DNA of 64,000 nt from Tenacibaculum sp. 190130A14a. GTDB lineage: Bacteria > Bacteroidota > Bacteroidia > Flavobacteriales > Flavobacteriaceae. The position numbers were made by a program, and so were the translations under genes. The notes beneath the pieces are model-generated. The model saw only the letters and a program-made list of their open reading frames with translations. It searched no databases and had not been told where the DNA came from. Positions 17,151 to 25,967 of the stretch are shown here, piece after piece (position 1 is the stretch's first letter; each line of letters starts with the position of its first letter). The DNA lies in NCBI RefSeq assembly GCF_964048965.1, contig NZ_OZ040189.1, positions 2,046,001 through 2,110,000 on the forward strand. Direction: 5' to 3'.

Positions 17151-18062
17151 TTACACTAAAATTGTGGTTCCTGATGAGGATTTATTATTAAACTCATCAA
17201 AATAAAAATCAATTCTTCCAAGATTTACGCCATAAGCTCCGACTTGATTAACTAGCATATTTTTTCCATCTATATTTTTGACAATAGTTGGTTTAGGTAA
17301 AAAAGTATGTGTGTGTCCTCCAATAATTAAATCAATATGTTTGGTAGCCTTAGCTAAGTTTAAATCAGAAATTTTATCTGGATTGTTTTTATAATAATAA
17401 CCTAAATGTGATAAGCATATAATCAAATCACATTGTTGTTCATTTTTTAATTCTGTAGTGATGTCTTGGGTAATTTCAATTGGATCAAGATATCGAGTTT
17501 CTTTATACATTTTTTTACTTACCAATCCTTCCAGTTCAACACCTAATCCAAATATTCCAATTTTTACACCATCTTTAATAATAATTTTATAAGGCTTGAC
17601 ATGTGTATCTAAAACGGTATTTTTAAAATCGTAATTAGCGGAGACAAAATCAAACTTTGCATTAGGAAGTTGCTTGTATAAACCATCAATAGAATTGTCA
17701 AAATCATGATTTCCAATGGTAGCTACATCATATTTTAGCATGCTCATCAATTTAAATTCAAGTGCTCCACCAAAGAAATTAAAATAGGGAGTACCTTGAA
17801 AAATATCACCAGCATCTAATAATAAGGTGTTCGGGTTTTCATTTCTTATTTCTTCAATAAGACTAGCTCGTCTTGAAACTCCTCCCTGATTGGCATATCT
17901 ATTATGATTTTTATTAAAAGGTTCTATATGGCTATGTGTATCATTGGTGTGTAAAATGGTAATGTGACGTTGATTATTTCCAATAAATGAAGGTAAGGTT
18001 AATCCCGTCGCAGCTAAAACTGAGGCTCCTCCAATCTGTTTTATAAATTTTCTTCTTTTCAT
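17151..18062 (-). CDS. 5'-nucleotidase catalytic half (metallophosphoesterase), Tat-exported
   Basis: 303 residues. A twin-arginine-like signal (MKRRKFIKQIGGASVLAATG) leads to a calcineurin-like phosphoesterase domain with the full two-metal motif set: HTNDTHSH, DAGDIFQG, GNHDFD, LSHLG and GGHTHTF. This is the N-terminal catalytic domain of UshA-type 5'-nucleotidases, which remove phosphate from nucleotides outside the cytoplasm. The C-terminal substrate-binding domain is missing from this protein and is encoded separately by the gene just upstream (18062-18808), with a one-base TAATG overlap. The two proteins together would form one enzyme. Confidence 0.88.
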   Translation of the reverse strand: MKRRKFIKQIGGASVLAATGLTLPSFIGNNQRHITILHTNDTHSHIEPFNKNHNRYANQGGVSRRASLIEEIRNENPNTLLLDAGDIFQGTPYFNFFGGALEFKLMSMLKYDVATIGNHDFDNSIDGLYKQLPNAKFDFVSANYDFKNTVLDTHVKPYKIIIKDGVKIGIFGLGVELEGLVSKKMYKETRYLDPIEITQDITTELKNEQQCDLIICLSHLGYYYKNNPDKISDLNLAKATKHIDLIIGGHTHTFLPKPTIVKNIDGKNMLVNQVGAYGVNLGRIDFYFDEFNNKSSSGTTILV

Positions 18063-18808
18063 TACTTAATAATTACACGGTTATCTATTCCTGCTTTCAA
18101 AGTATCGGTCTTTTCAAAATAATCAATGATTGCCGTTCTAGCTTTATAATCTAGTTTTACTAAACTTTCAGGGTTCTTAAAAAACACCATATTGTCTCCA
18201 CCTCCTTGTAAATAATCAGATGTAAGAACTGTATAAGATTTATTTTTATCAAAATCCTTCCCATTAATTTTTAAGAAGTACTCGCTATTATTAACAATCA
18301 ATTCTATATTTTTAGATATAGGATGTGCTCTTTTGTCATTGATAAAAAAATTAACCAGTTCTATAACTTTATTCCCTGTAAGGGTAACTACTACTAATTC
18401 ATTTTCAAAAGGCATTAACTTAAATGCACGCTCAACCGTTACTTTTCCTTTCGGAATGGTTGCTCTTATACCTCCATAATTAAACAAGGCAAAATCTATA
18501 GATGTATCTGTTTTTTCTTTAAAAATAAAACTAGCCGAATCAAACCAAAGATCTGCCAGAAGATTTCCTACAGCACTTTGTCCAGAGTGCTGTTCTTTTA
18601 AAAAGTCTTTTGAAGCATAAGACAATACCTGTTGCATATCAGAAGTTAGTTTCTTTTTATAAGGTTGTATTAGACTATCAATTTTATGAGAAGAGTTAAT
18701 TGTACTATCGATAGCAATGGTTTTTGCCGTAATTTTAGTAAGCTGTTGAGGATTTTTTTTACAAGATATAATTAATAATAATAGGTAAAGTAAATGGATT
18801 GGTTTCAT
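18062..18808 (-). CDS. 5'-nucleotidase C-terminal half, lipoprotein
   Basis: 248 residues. A lipoprotein signal (LLYLLLLIISC, Cys16) precedes the 5'-nucleotidase C-terminal domain: NLLADLWFD, NYGGIRATIPKGKVT, LMPFENELVVVTLTG and the YLQGGGDN loop that contacts the base in UshA. It lacks any metal-binding catalytic motif. It is translated just before the catalytic half and overlaps it by one base, so the two are made together. Splitting with the C-terminal domain encoded first is a recurring flavobacterial arrangement. Confidence 0.85.
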   Translation of the reverse strand: MKPIHLLYLLLLIISCKKNPQQLTKITAKTIAIDSTINSSHKIDSLIQPYKKKLTSDMQQVLSYASKDFLKEQHSGQSAVGNLLADLWFDSASFIFKEKTDTSIDFALFNYGGIRATIPKGKVTVERAFKLMPFENELVVVTLTGNKVIELVNFFINDKRAHPISKNIELIVNNSEYFLKINGKDFDKNKSYTVLTSDYLQGGGDNMVFFKNPESLVKLDYKARTAIIDYFEKTDTLKAGIDNRVIIK

Positions 18809-18891
18809 TTATTTTTCTTCAAATTAATTGGTAAATTTTTCAAGAGAGTTTAAAATTACATTAATCTTTTGAGATTAAGAAACGAATACAT

Positions 18892-20574
18892 CTATTGTAA
18901 TGTTGATATTTTATGTAAGTTATTCATCTTTTCAATGAGATCTCCTTGAATAGCAACTACTGCAGACTTAGGAATTCCATCTTTATCGAAAGGCCAAGTG
19001 CTAGTAGGGTGTTTGAGATCATTAGTTTGTTCTCCTGGATGTTGGACACTTAAAAATAATGTTTTTCCATCTGGAGAAAACCATGGGCCAGTAAGTTCTG
19101 CATCTCGAGGAGCTGAAGCTACTCGAATTACTTTACCTGCATTTTCTCCATGCCTAGGTATCACAAATAAACTGTTATTTTTAAATGGCATATAGGGTTT
19201 ATCACTTCTGTTCATAGAACTTCCAGACATATCTGAAGTCATCCATAAATTTCCAGATAAATCAAAAGCCAAATTGTCTGGGCAAGAGAATCCATTTTCT
19301 TTTCCACCTGCTAAATACGTACTTGCATTAAAGGTTAAAGCATCAAATTTGCCATTTGATTCTTCAATTTTTAAAATGGATCCATGAACATCATTTTTAG
19401 GTTTGTTGTTGGTTAAGGTGATTAAAATATTTCCGGTAATAGGGTCTATTTCAATATCTTCTGGACGATTTAATTCGGTAGCTCCTAATAATTTGGAAGC
19501 TTCTCGAGCTCTAATCAGTACTTCTGTTTGGTTTTTGAAATGTTCTTGTAAAATTGGTTGTGTTTTATAATCTAAAGCTAACCATTTTCCATTAATTGTA
19601 TCTGCAACATATAACGTTCCTTCTTTTAAAGAATGTGGTTTAGAAGAAACGAATTTATATAAATGTTCATCGTTTTTATCGTCTCCAGTATAAGCAACAA
19701 CACGTTTATCTTTTAACTCATATAAAGTACAACATTCATGAGCAAATCTACCTAAAGCAATGTGTTTTTGGGCGTTGCCAGTTTTAGGGTCAATTTCAAC
19801 TACCCAACCGTAATGTTCTGGAGGATAATTATAAAAACGTTCCCAATCTAAGTTACTCTGTTTATGCATTGGATTATTATCTGAGTCGTACATCGTTTCT
19901 CCAAATACATCACTATAGTTTTCCTCACAAGTTAGAAAGGTTTTCCAAGGTGTAATACCACCAGAGCAATTACTATTTGTACCAATAGCAATGGTTTTAC
20001 CTTTGATAGGAGTATCCCAGTTCAATTGCATAGGAGTATGTGCGGTAATACGTCGGTTGTAGGGATCATTTTTAACAACTTCCCACTTCCCATTAACTTC
20101 CTTAATTCTAATAATACTCCCACCAACATTATACATTTCTTTATTTACCTGCTCAATAGTACGATGTTCCATTGGGTTTCTGTAAGTTCTATAATCGAAA
20201 TTAGAAACAAATAAAGGGTTTACATATTCATGGTTTACCCATAACAAACCATCTTTAGGATTGTTGTCATTCAATGGAATAAAACAAGTAAAATCGTTAT
20301 TAAACCCAAAAGTATCGGTATTACTTATTTGGTCTCCCCATTTTACAATAACATGATGTTGTAGTCCTTCTGTAAGTATTAAATCATCTTGATCTGTGGG
20401 AGCTAAGTTTTTTAAAATAACCTTTTTCAATCGGTCTAAGTCCTCATTAGATATATTTTTAGAGGAAAGGGGAGTGGTAGTACTTCCACAACTTACTAAA
20501 AAAGGAGGTGTAGCCATTACTCCCAGGCTAGCTTTTCCTAAAAAGGAAAGAAATTTTCTTCTATTATATTCCAT
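18892..20574 (-). CDS. phoX: PhoX-family alkaline phosphatase, Tat-exported
   Basis: 560 residues. The N-terminus NRRKFLSFLGKASLG is a Tat signal that ends in a lipobox-like SCGS. PhoX (DUF839) landmarks follow: WVNHEYVNP, NCSGGITPWKTFLTCEEN, GRFAHECC, VAYTGDDKNDEHLYKF, RPEDIEIDP, NLWMTSDMSG and GPWFSPDGKTLFLSVQHPG. These carboxylates bind the calcium and iron centre known for this family, which needs no zinc. It would release phosphate from organic esters outside the cell. It starts 3 bases after the gene at 20578 and is therefore part of the leftward operon behind the double palindrome at 21646-21696. Confidence 0.88.
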   Translation of the reverse strand: MEYNRRKFLSFLGKASLGVMATPPFLVSCGSTTTPLSSKNISNEDLDRLKKVILKNLAPTDQDDLILTEGLQHHVIVKWGDQISNTDTFGFNNDFTCFIPLNDNNPKDGLLWVNHEYVNPLFVSNFDYRTYRNPMEHRTIEQVNKEMYNVGGSIIRIKEVNGKWEVVKNDPYNRRITAHTPMQLNWDTPIKGKTIAIGTNSNCSGGITPWKTFLTCEENYSDVFGETMYDSDNNPMHKQSNLDWERFYNYPPEHYGWVVEIDPKTGNAQKHIALGRFAHECCTLYELKDKRVVAYTGDDKNDEHLYKFVSSKPHSLKEGTLYVADTINGKWLALDYKTQPILQEHFKNQTEVLIRAREASKLLGATELNRPEDIEIDPITGNILITLTNNKPKNDVHGSILKIEESNGKFDALTFNASTYLAGGKENGFSCPDNLAFDLSGNLWMTSDMSGSSMNRSDKPYMPFKNNSLFVIPRHGENAGKVIRVASAPRDAELTGPWFSPDGKTLFLSVQHPGEQTNDLKHPTSTWPFDKDGIPKSAVVAIQGDLIEKMNNLHKISTLQ

Positions 20575-20577
20575 AGT

Positions 20578-21075
20578 TTAATTTAAGGAATGCTTCTCTA
20601 AACAAGTTAGACTCGAATATACATTTTTAAAACTATTTTCGAATCTATCATAGATTTTTCCGTTTATTTTAACTGAATGAAATGGAAAGTTACCTAAACT
20701 ATCCTGAAGTTCTTTTATTTTATTGTTAAGAAAATGAGAAAGTATTGCATCCTTGCGATTATCCGAATTCCAAATGATTTCAGAGTGTCTTCTCTGATTA
20801 CTTATTTTAGAATAAAAGTGTTTTAATCCACTAATTTTAGTGAAAAATTGTCCTTCCAACGCATCCAAAAAAATTGGATTATCATTGGAAAGGACAACAC
20901 TAATCTCCCTAATGTTATGTTCAAGCATTAACGTTTTTAAACTATCTATAGTTTTATAATCTGTGGTAAATGAATTACCAAGAGATGTATAAAAATAGTT
21001 TTGATGTTTAAAAGTGCTATTAACATGGGTTTCTAAACAATCGGTTGGACATAGAAGATAAAGTACTGAATGCAT
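20578..21075 (-). CDS. Unknown cytoplasmic protein in the putative Zur-controlled operon
   Basis: 165 residues, no signal or membrane helix. It opens MHSVLYLLCPTDCLE with two cysteines near the start (9 and 13) and a third near the end (TCLEKHSLN). There are alternating hydrophobic stretches such as IREISVVLSNDNPIFLDAL, compatible with an alpha/beta fold. I do not recognise a family. It overlaps the upstream gene by one base and ends 3 bases before phoX, so it is co-transcribed with both. The putative zinc-responsive operator ahead of the operon makes a role under zinc limitation a reasonable guess only. Confidence 0.6.
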   Translation of the reverse strand: MHSVLYLLCPTDCLETHVNSTFKHQNYFYTSLGNSFTTDYKTIDSLKTLMLEHNIREISVVLSNDNPIFLDALEGQFFTKISGLKHFYSKISNQRRHSEIIWNSDNRKDAILSHFLNNKIKELQDSLGNFPFHSVKINGKIYDRFENSFKNVYSSLTCLEKHSLN

Positions 21076-21551
21076 TAAGCTACAATATCTGGATTGGTAT
21101 ATGGAAATGATGAGTGATGTACATCAATTTTTAAGTCATTCCCAATAAGCTTGTAGCCAAACGTGTATTCAACTTTAGCCTCATTTCCTTCTAAATCTGT
21201 GAAAAAATAGTTTCCCATGGCAATTGCACGGTTTTCTTCAAGAATAAAACCTGAATTCTCAAATCTAACCTTAGTCCATGGTTGAATTGCAAAACCTTTA
21301 TCTTCTTTACAGGCTCTATTGTCGCCAGCAATAAAATAAGATAATGCCTCTATTTTTGTAGGTCTAAATTGCTCTAGTTCACATTTGGTTGGCTTAAATA
21401 AAACCGAACCTGACCCAAAACTATAACGTTCATCAAGAAAATTGTTCGCATAGGCTTCACATTCAACCCTATTTTCTTTCAATGCGCCTATTTTTACGAC
21501 TCCGTTACCCCATTTTTCTTGTACTTCTAATACTTGTTCTTTTGTAATCAT
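21075..21551 (-). CDS. NTF2-like small protein, first gene of the operon
   Basis: 158 residues. The opening ITKEQVLEVQEKWGNGVVKIG, with the later beta-strand pattern (IQPWTKVRFENSGFI, AIAMGNYFFTD, VEYTFGYKLI) and ending HHSSFPYTN, fits a cone-shaped NTF2/SnoaL-type fold. From memory, proteins of this kind sometimes carry the database name phosphoribosyl-AMP cyclohydrolase, but no HisI metal motif is visible, so that name should not be trusted. It is the promoter-proximal gene behind the double palindrome and overlaps the next gene by one base. Confidence 0.6.
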   Translation of the reverse strand: MITKEQVLEVQEKWGNGVVKIGALKENRVECEAYANNFLDERYSFGSGSVLFKPTKCELEQFRPTKIEALSYFIAGDNRACKEDKGFAIQPWTKVRFENSGFILEENRAIAMGNYFFTDLEGNEAKVEYTFGYKLIGNDLKIDVHHSSFPYTNPDIVA

Positions 21552-21645
21552 GTGTAGTTTAATTATATGTTCGTTAAAGTAGGTTAGTATGTGATTCTAG
21601 AGCAATTATAACATTCAATGTTAATTAATATCAAATCACACTAAT

Positions 21646-21696
21646 GCAACCTAGTTGCAAATATAAATGATTATTTTATTATTGCAACTAAGTAGC
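21646..21696 (-). promoter_or_regulatory. Leftward promoter covered by two GCAACT/AGTTGC palindromes (putative Zur/Fur-family operators)
   Basis: On the - strand TATATTTG (21658-21665) and TTG (21685-21687) are separated by 19 bases, an excellent Bacteroidetes promoter reading into the 21551 gene. Box A at 21646-21658 (GCAACCTAGTTGC) covers the expected start of transcription. Box B at 21684-21696 (GCAACTAAGTAGC) covers the -33 element. Box B differs by one base from the perfect palindrome at 35654-35666 ahead of the MerC gene. Repressor binding at both boxes would block the polymerase. That the protein is Zur is an inference from the MerC/TonB-receptor context. Confidence 0.75.
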
Positions 21697-22032
21697 GTTT
21701 AATAAAGTGTTAAATAATTGTAGTGTATAATTTTTTAAGTAGTCATCTTAATACTTACCGTAAAAAGATAATTATCTTCTATGTGTTGTAACTTTTAGAT
21801 ATTGAGTGTTTTAAAAATATTCCATAAAAGAAATTTATGTGTTTTTTACAGTTAAAAAGAAGATAATAAATGAATATTTTTTTATAATTTTATCTAATCA
21901 CTATGATAAAAGTGATTTTTCCAACCTTATTTTCCTACTAATAATACCGTTATGGTGTTGTAATTACTTATGGATAGGTATTTCCAATTCCATAGTACAC
22001 ATTTATATTAATAACTTAAAACCAAACTACAT
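21697..22032. other. AT-rich gene-free stretch
   Basis: Between the leftward promoter region and the rightward trio starting at 22033. A frame at 21839-22036 has no recognisable content and poor codon use, so it is not called. The promoter of the trio must lie here, but no clear TAnnTTTG with TTG partner was found. A half-palindrome CCGTAAA is at about 21758. Confidence 0.4.
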
Positions 22033-22632
22033 ATGAAACATACAACTAAATTCAAGTGCTTAATGTTTGTGCTATTATTAGCCGTTTTTACGCTACCTGA
22101 ACAAGCTATTTATTCTCAAGAAACCAAGACACAGACAACTGTAAAAACTCAAACTGACTCGATAAAAGAAAATAATGAGACAAAAAAGAAGAAGATAAGT
22201 AAAGGAAATGATGATAAAAGGAACGATAAGATAGTAATATCTGGAGAGATTATACAAAATATCAGTATTGCTTTTTTTGTGATTATGTTAACCTTAATCA
22301 TTTTATTCTTTTATCACATACGTTATAAAAATCAGTATTTAGGATTTCAATCTATAAAATATATTGGTCTTGTATTGATGTTCCCAGGTATATGCATTTT
22401 AGCTTTGGTAGGAGGAGATAAGTTAATCTCGGGATCAACTTTGGCCGCTTTATTAGGTACTATAGCTGGGTATGTGCTTTCTAGAGAAAGAGATGACGAT
22501 GGAATAGGTAACAATGAACAAACAGAAAATCTTAACAAACAAATTAAATCTTTAAAAGAGAAGGAAGCCGCATTATTAAAAGAAATAGAAACCCTAAAAC
22601 AAAAATTACCTAAAACCAAGGCAAATGAGTAG
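22033..22632 (+). CDS. Membrane protein with coiled-coil tail, first gene of a protease/MBL trio
   Basis: 199 residues. A signal-like N-terminus (about 12-28, ending YSQ) is followed by a Lys/Thr/Asn-rich stretch (about 35-70) and two or three membrane helices (about 77-97, 109-130 and 132-148, with the glycine-rich LAALLGTIAGYVLS). The last 45 residues are a charged heptad-like coiled coil (LNKQIKSLKEKEAALLKEIE). No family is recognised. Its stop overlaps the start of the metallopeptidase gene by 8 bases, so the two are translationally coupled. It could anchor the next two proteins at the membrane. Confidence 0.7.
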   Translation: MKHTTKFKCLMFVLLLAVFTLPEQAIYSQETKTQTTVKTQTDSIKENNETKKKKISKGNDDKRNDKIVISGEIIQNISIAFFVIMLTLIILFFYHIRYKNQYLGFQSIKYIGLVLMFPGICILALVGGDKLISGSTLAALLGTIAGYVLSRERDDDGIGNNEQTENLNKQIKSLKEKEAALLKEIETLKQKLPKTKANE

Positions 22633-24490
22633 ATCTAAAAAAATATCCTTAACAAAGGAAGTTAGAATGAATGCTTATTCAGCGGCAAATTATCTTAATT
22701 TAGATGTTGAAAAAGCCTTACATATACAATTACCATTTGATGTATATCTTCAAGATCCATTGGTAGCTGAAAAAGATCCTAAAGCTGGTTTTGATGAGAA
22801 TTTTTACGTGTCTTGGGAACCAGGAATTTCAGATGGGCCAACAAGTGCCCGCTTTGCAATTGTTGATTACAATGGAGATACAGATATGCTGTTACCAAAA
22901 GCAAAATGGAATGAAAAGGAGGGACAGTTTTATGACATAAATAAAAAAGTACTAGACAAATCAAATTTAAATAACTTACAATTTCACCAAGTGAATGTTT
23001 GGGCAATTTTACAGAGAGCTTTGGCCTTTTTTGAAAATGGTTTTGGTTTAGGACGCCCTATTCCTTTTGGGTTTGAAGGAAATCGTTTAATTGTAGTGCC
23101 TCATGCTGGTTATGGGCAAAATGCTTTTTATGATAGATCAAGTAAATCATTACAATTCTATTACTTTGATAATGATAACGACGATAGAATTTATACGTGT
23201 CTTTCTGCAGATATTATAAATCATGAATTTGGTCATGCTGTCTTAGACGGAATACGTCCTTATTTTATCAATAGCTTTCTAGTTGAAACGGGTGCTTTTC
23301 ATGAATATATAGGTGATATTACAGCTATTTTAATTCTATTAAGAAACAATCAGTTCAGAAAAAGATTAGCAGACAAAACAGATGGTGATTTTGATAAAGA
23401 AAAGATCTTATCATCTTTGGCAGAGCAGTTTGGTGATTCGGTCATAGAAAAGCCATATTTAAGAACGGCTAGAAATTCACTAAAAATGAATCAACAAAAA
23501 GTTAAAGAAAGTCAGAGTCCACATTTTATTTCTCAAGTGATGACTGGTGCTATGTTTGATATTTTAAAAGGATTTGCAAATAGTTATGTGAAAAGGGCAC
23601 AAGCAAGTTCTGGCGATACAGCTAAAGATGTGGCAAATAGAGCTTTTTATTGGGCGATACAACGAATGCAAAGTGTTGCAGTTCAACCGTTAGATTTGTT
23701 ACCTCCGATAGATGTTACATTTAAAGACTATGCTAAAGCCGTATTAAAATCATTCATATTGGCGGACCCAAAAGATCCGAATAACTACTATGATATGATG
23801 ATTGATGCATTTTATGATAGACAGATTCTTTCGAAGGGAGAAGCAAAGGAATTGAAAGAAATTAATCATATTTATGAAGAACTAAATCCACAAGTATATC
23901 ATAGTATTGATAGTATTTCAAGGTCTAAAACAGCGGCATATAAATTTTTGAATGATAATAGACCACAATTAATGATTCCAGCAAATCAAGATATTATTGT
24001 GGCTGATTTATATGATGCAAACAAATTTATAAGAAGAGGTATACGAATGCCAAGACAAATAATACTTCAATATTTATGGAGAGAAGATGTGGTTTTAAGA
24101 GGTCCACAGTTCGGTGAGTATAACGGAAAGGTAACCACAATGTTATGCGGAGGAACGTTGGTTTTTAATGAAAAAGGAACTCTGCTCTCATGGATGAGAA
24201 AACCTGGTACCGATTTAAAAGTAGGAAGTGTAAACAAGCCTAATAGAAGGAAGGAGATTGAAGCAGGAAAAAAAAGAAAAGAAGAATTTTTAGAAACATT
24301 AGCACAACGAATACAATCTGGGCAGGTAGGAGCATTGATTGGTAGTACCAAAGGGTTTTTAGGAACTAGAATTCCTAATGTTTTGGTAAAAGAGGAAAAT
24401 AATTTACTATCATTTGAGCTAACACCTCATTTTAATTTAAAACATGAAGAACAATTAAACACTAATAAAAAATGGGAAATAAGCTCTTAA
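22625..24490 (+). CDS. M4-like (thermolysin-type) zinc metallopeptidase, not exported
   Basis: 621 residues with no signal peptide. The zinc motif HEFGH is at 200-204, and GAFHEYIGDI places a third ligand at Glu227, resembling the ENA-type motif GAxxExxSD of thermolysin. Upstream NAFYDRSSKSLQFYYF matches the family's pre-motif strand NAFW-x-G. The second half (about 330-621) is unrelated to secreted M4 enzymes. Lack of a signal and of a propeptide means it probably works in the cytoplasm, unusual for M4 relatives. It overlaps the genes on both sides (8 and 19 bases), so the trio is expressed as a unit. Confidence 0.75.
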   Translation: MSRSKKISLTKEVRMNAYSAANYLNLDVEKALHIQLPFDVYLQDPLVAEKDPKAGFDENFYVSWEPGISDGPTSARFAIVDYNGDTDMLLPKAKWNEKEGQFYDINKKVLDKSNLNNLQFHQVNVWAILQRALAFFENGFGLGRPIPFGFEGNRLIVVPHAGYGQNAFYDRSSKSLQFYYFDNDNDDRIYTCLSADIINHEFGHAVLDGIRPYFINSFLVETGAFHEYIGDITAILILLRNNQFRKRLADKTDGDFDKEKILSSLAEQFGDSVIEKPYLRTARNSLKMNQQKVKESQSPHFISQVMTGAMFDILKGFANSYVKRAQASSGDTAKDVANRAFYWAIQRMQSVAVQPLDLLPPIDVTFKDYAKAVLKSFILADPKDPNNYYDMMIDAFYDRQILSKGEAKELKEINHIYEELNPQVYHSIDSISRSKTAAYKFLNDNRPQLMIPANQDIIVADLYDANKFIRRGIRMPRQIILQYLWREDVVLRGPQFGEYNGKVTTMLCGGTLVFNEKGTLLSWMRKPGTDLKVGSVNKPNRRKEIEAGKKRKEEFLETLAQRIQSGQVGALIGSTKGFLGTRIPNVLVKEENNLLSFELTPHFNLKHEEQLNTNKKWEISS

Positions 24491-25884
24491 TAAGAAGTTA
24501 TAATGTTGGTTGTGGGGATTGTTTTTATGTAAGAATTCCAAATAACGATGATGGGTTTCACATTTTAATTGATTGTGGGTCTAAAGAAGGAATAAATAGT
24601 GGAGTATTAGATGGTTCTATTAAGCATTTAGAAGAGCATATGCTTCCAACGGTTTCTGGTTCGAACAAAAAACGACTTGATTTGATTGTTGTTACACATC
24701 GTCATGAAGATCATATCAAAGGATTTGATCCTAAATTCTTTAAAAATATAGAGATTGAGAATATTTGGATTACAGCGGCTATGAATGAGCAGCATCCGCA
24801 GGCAAAGAAAACGTTGGCTTTAAACGGCCTAGTAGAAGAAGAAATTATTAAGTTAAAAAAGGATAAGGTCAACTTTAGTCCAGAGTTAAGAAATTTAGTA
24901 GGATTATATGGAATTAGGAATAAAGGAGCTACAAAAGCATTAACTCAAGAGCTACCTAATAAAAATGGAATTTCAGTTGATTATGTTCATGCAGGATTAG
25001 TATTTGACCATCATAAATTGAATGTCGAAGATGATACTAAAATTACAGTTTTAGCTCCTGAAAAAGATATCGATCATTTTTATCTAGGAAAAGATATAGA
25101 TAGAAGTTTGAAAGGCTTTACAGAGGTGGCCGATACAATTTCAAAACATCCTAAATCTAGTCAATCGGCAAAACCAACCAATATTAATGGGGCTGATTTT
25201 AGAACTTTAAAAGCAAGAATGGTGTCAAATGCGTTGGCATTTGCTGTTGATGATTCGAGTATTCAGAACAATGTTAGCACAGTATTATTGATAGAATGGT
25301 GTAATAACAGATTATTGTTTGTAGGTGATGCGGAATGGCATGGAGAATTCAAAGCAGGAAAAAAGAATGGTAGTTGGAATGTTATGTGGAAAGAAAGAAA
25401 AGATTTACTAAATAAGCCTATTGATTTTTTAAAGGCTGGACATCATGGTAGTTTTAATGCTACACCGTGGAATCGAGATGAAGATAGTAATCATGAAGTC
25501 AATCAAATTTTCGATGCTATATTACCAAAACCACTAGAAGGTGAAGAACCTACGGCATTATGTTTAGTCTCTACAAAAAGAAAACAGTACGTTACAATCC
25601 CTGATGCAGAATTGTTGGTTGAGTTAGGAAAGCGTGTTGGCAACACAAAAAATTATCACAAAAGTTTAAGGAAAGAAGATTCGACATTTAATCCAGAGAC
25701 AGATATTTATAATTATTCCATAGAGGAAGAATATACGAAACCTCCGTCTCCTAGAGAAGTAGGTGAAAAAGAATGGTTTAATAATCCACAACCTTTAAGA
25801 ACAGATATGGAATCTAAAGGAAGAGGAAGTAAAACTATGTTTAATGAAATAGAATTTGTTGATGTAGAAATAAGTCCGAAGTAA
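24472..25884 (+). CDS. ComEC/Rec2-like metallo-beta-lactamase-fold hydrolase
   Basis: 470 residues, soluble. The dinuclear metal motif THRHEDH at 75-81 (HxHxDH), a later LLFVGDAEWHGEF and KAGHHGSFNATPWN are those of the hydrolase domain of ComEC-type proteins, which in competence proteins degrade DNA. Here the domain is free of membrane helices and has a long middle insert and a polar tail. Substrate could be a nucleic acid or a phosphodiester signal. It overlaps the metallopeptidase gene by 19 bases, and a bidirectional terminator follows at 25921. Confidence 0.82.
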   Translation: MGNKLLIRSYNVGCGDCFYVRIPNNDDGFHILIDCGSKEGINSGVLDGSIKHLEEHMLPTVSGSNKKRLDLIVVTHRHEDHIKGFDPKFFKNIEIENIWITAAMNEQHPQAKKTLALNGLVEEEIIKLKKDKVNFSPELRNLVGLYGIRNKGATKALTQELPNKNGISVDYVHAGLVFDHHKLNVEDDTKITVLAPEKDIDHFYLGKDIDRSLKGFTEVADTISKHPKSSQSAKPTNINGADFRTLKARMVSNALAFAVDDSSIQNNVSTVLLIEWCNNRLLFVGDAEWHGEFKAGKKNGSWNVMWKERKDLLNKPIDFLKAGHHGSFNATPWNRDEDSNHEVNQIFDAILPKPLEGEEPTALCLVSTKRKQYVTIPDAELLVELGKRVGNTKNYHKSLRKEDSTFNPETDIYNYSIEEEYTKPPSPREVGEKEWFNNPQPLRTDMESKGRGSKTMFNEIEFVDVEISPK

Positions 25885-25920
25885 TAACTTTCCTTTTAAT
25901 AGAAATTCTTAAAATAAATA

Positions 25921-25958
25921 AAAGAGTGCAGAAATACATTATGATCACTGCACTCTTT
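25921..25958. terminator. Bidirectional terminator
   Basis: Perfect 11-base arms AAAGAGTGCAG (25921-25931) and CTGCACTCTTT (25948-25958), with A-rich sequence to the left and T-rich to the right. It stands between the convergent MBL-fold hydrolase gene and the aminotransferase gene and serves both. Confidence 0.85.
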
Positions 25959-25967
25959 ATTTATTGT

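Noticed and set aside
21839-22036. Frame of 65 codons before the protease/MBL trio
   Set aside because: Low-complexity Phe/Ile/Tyr/Asn content, no start signal, and it ends inside the start of the real gene.
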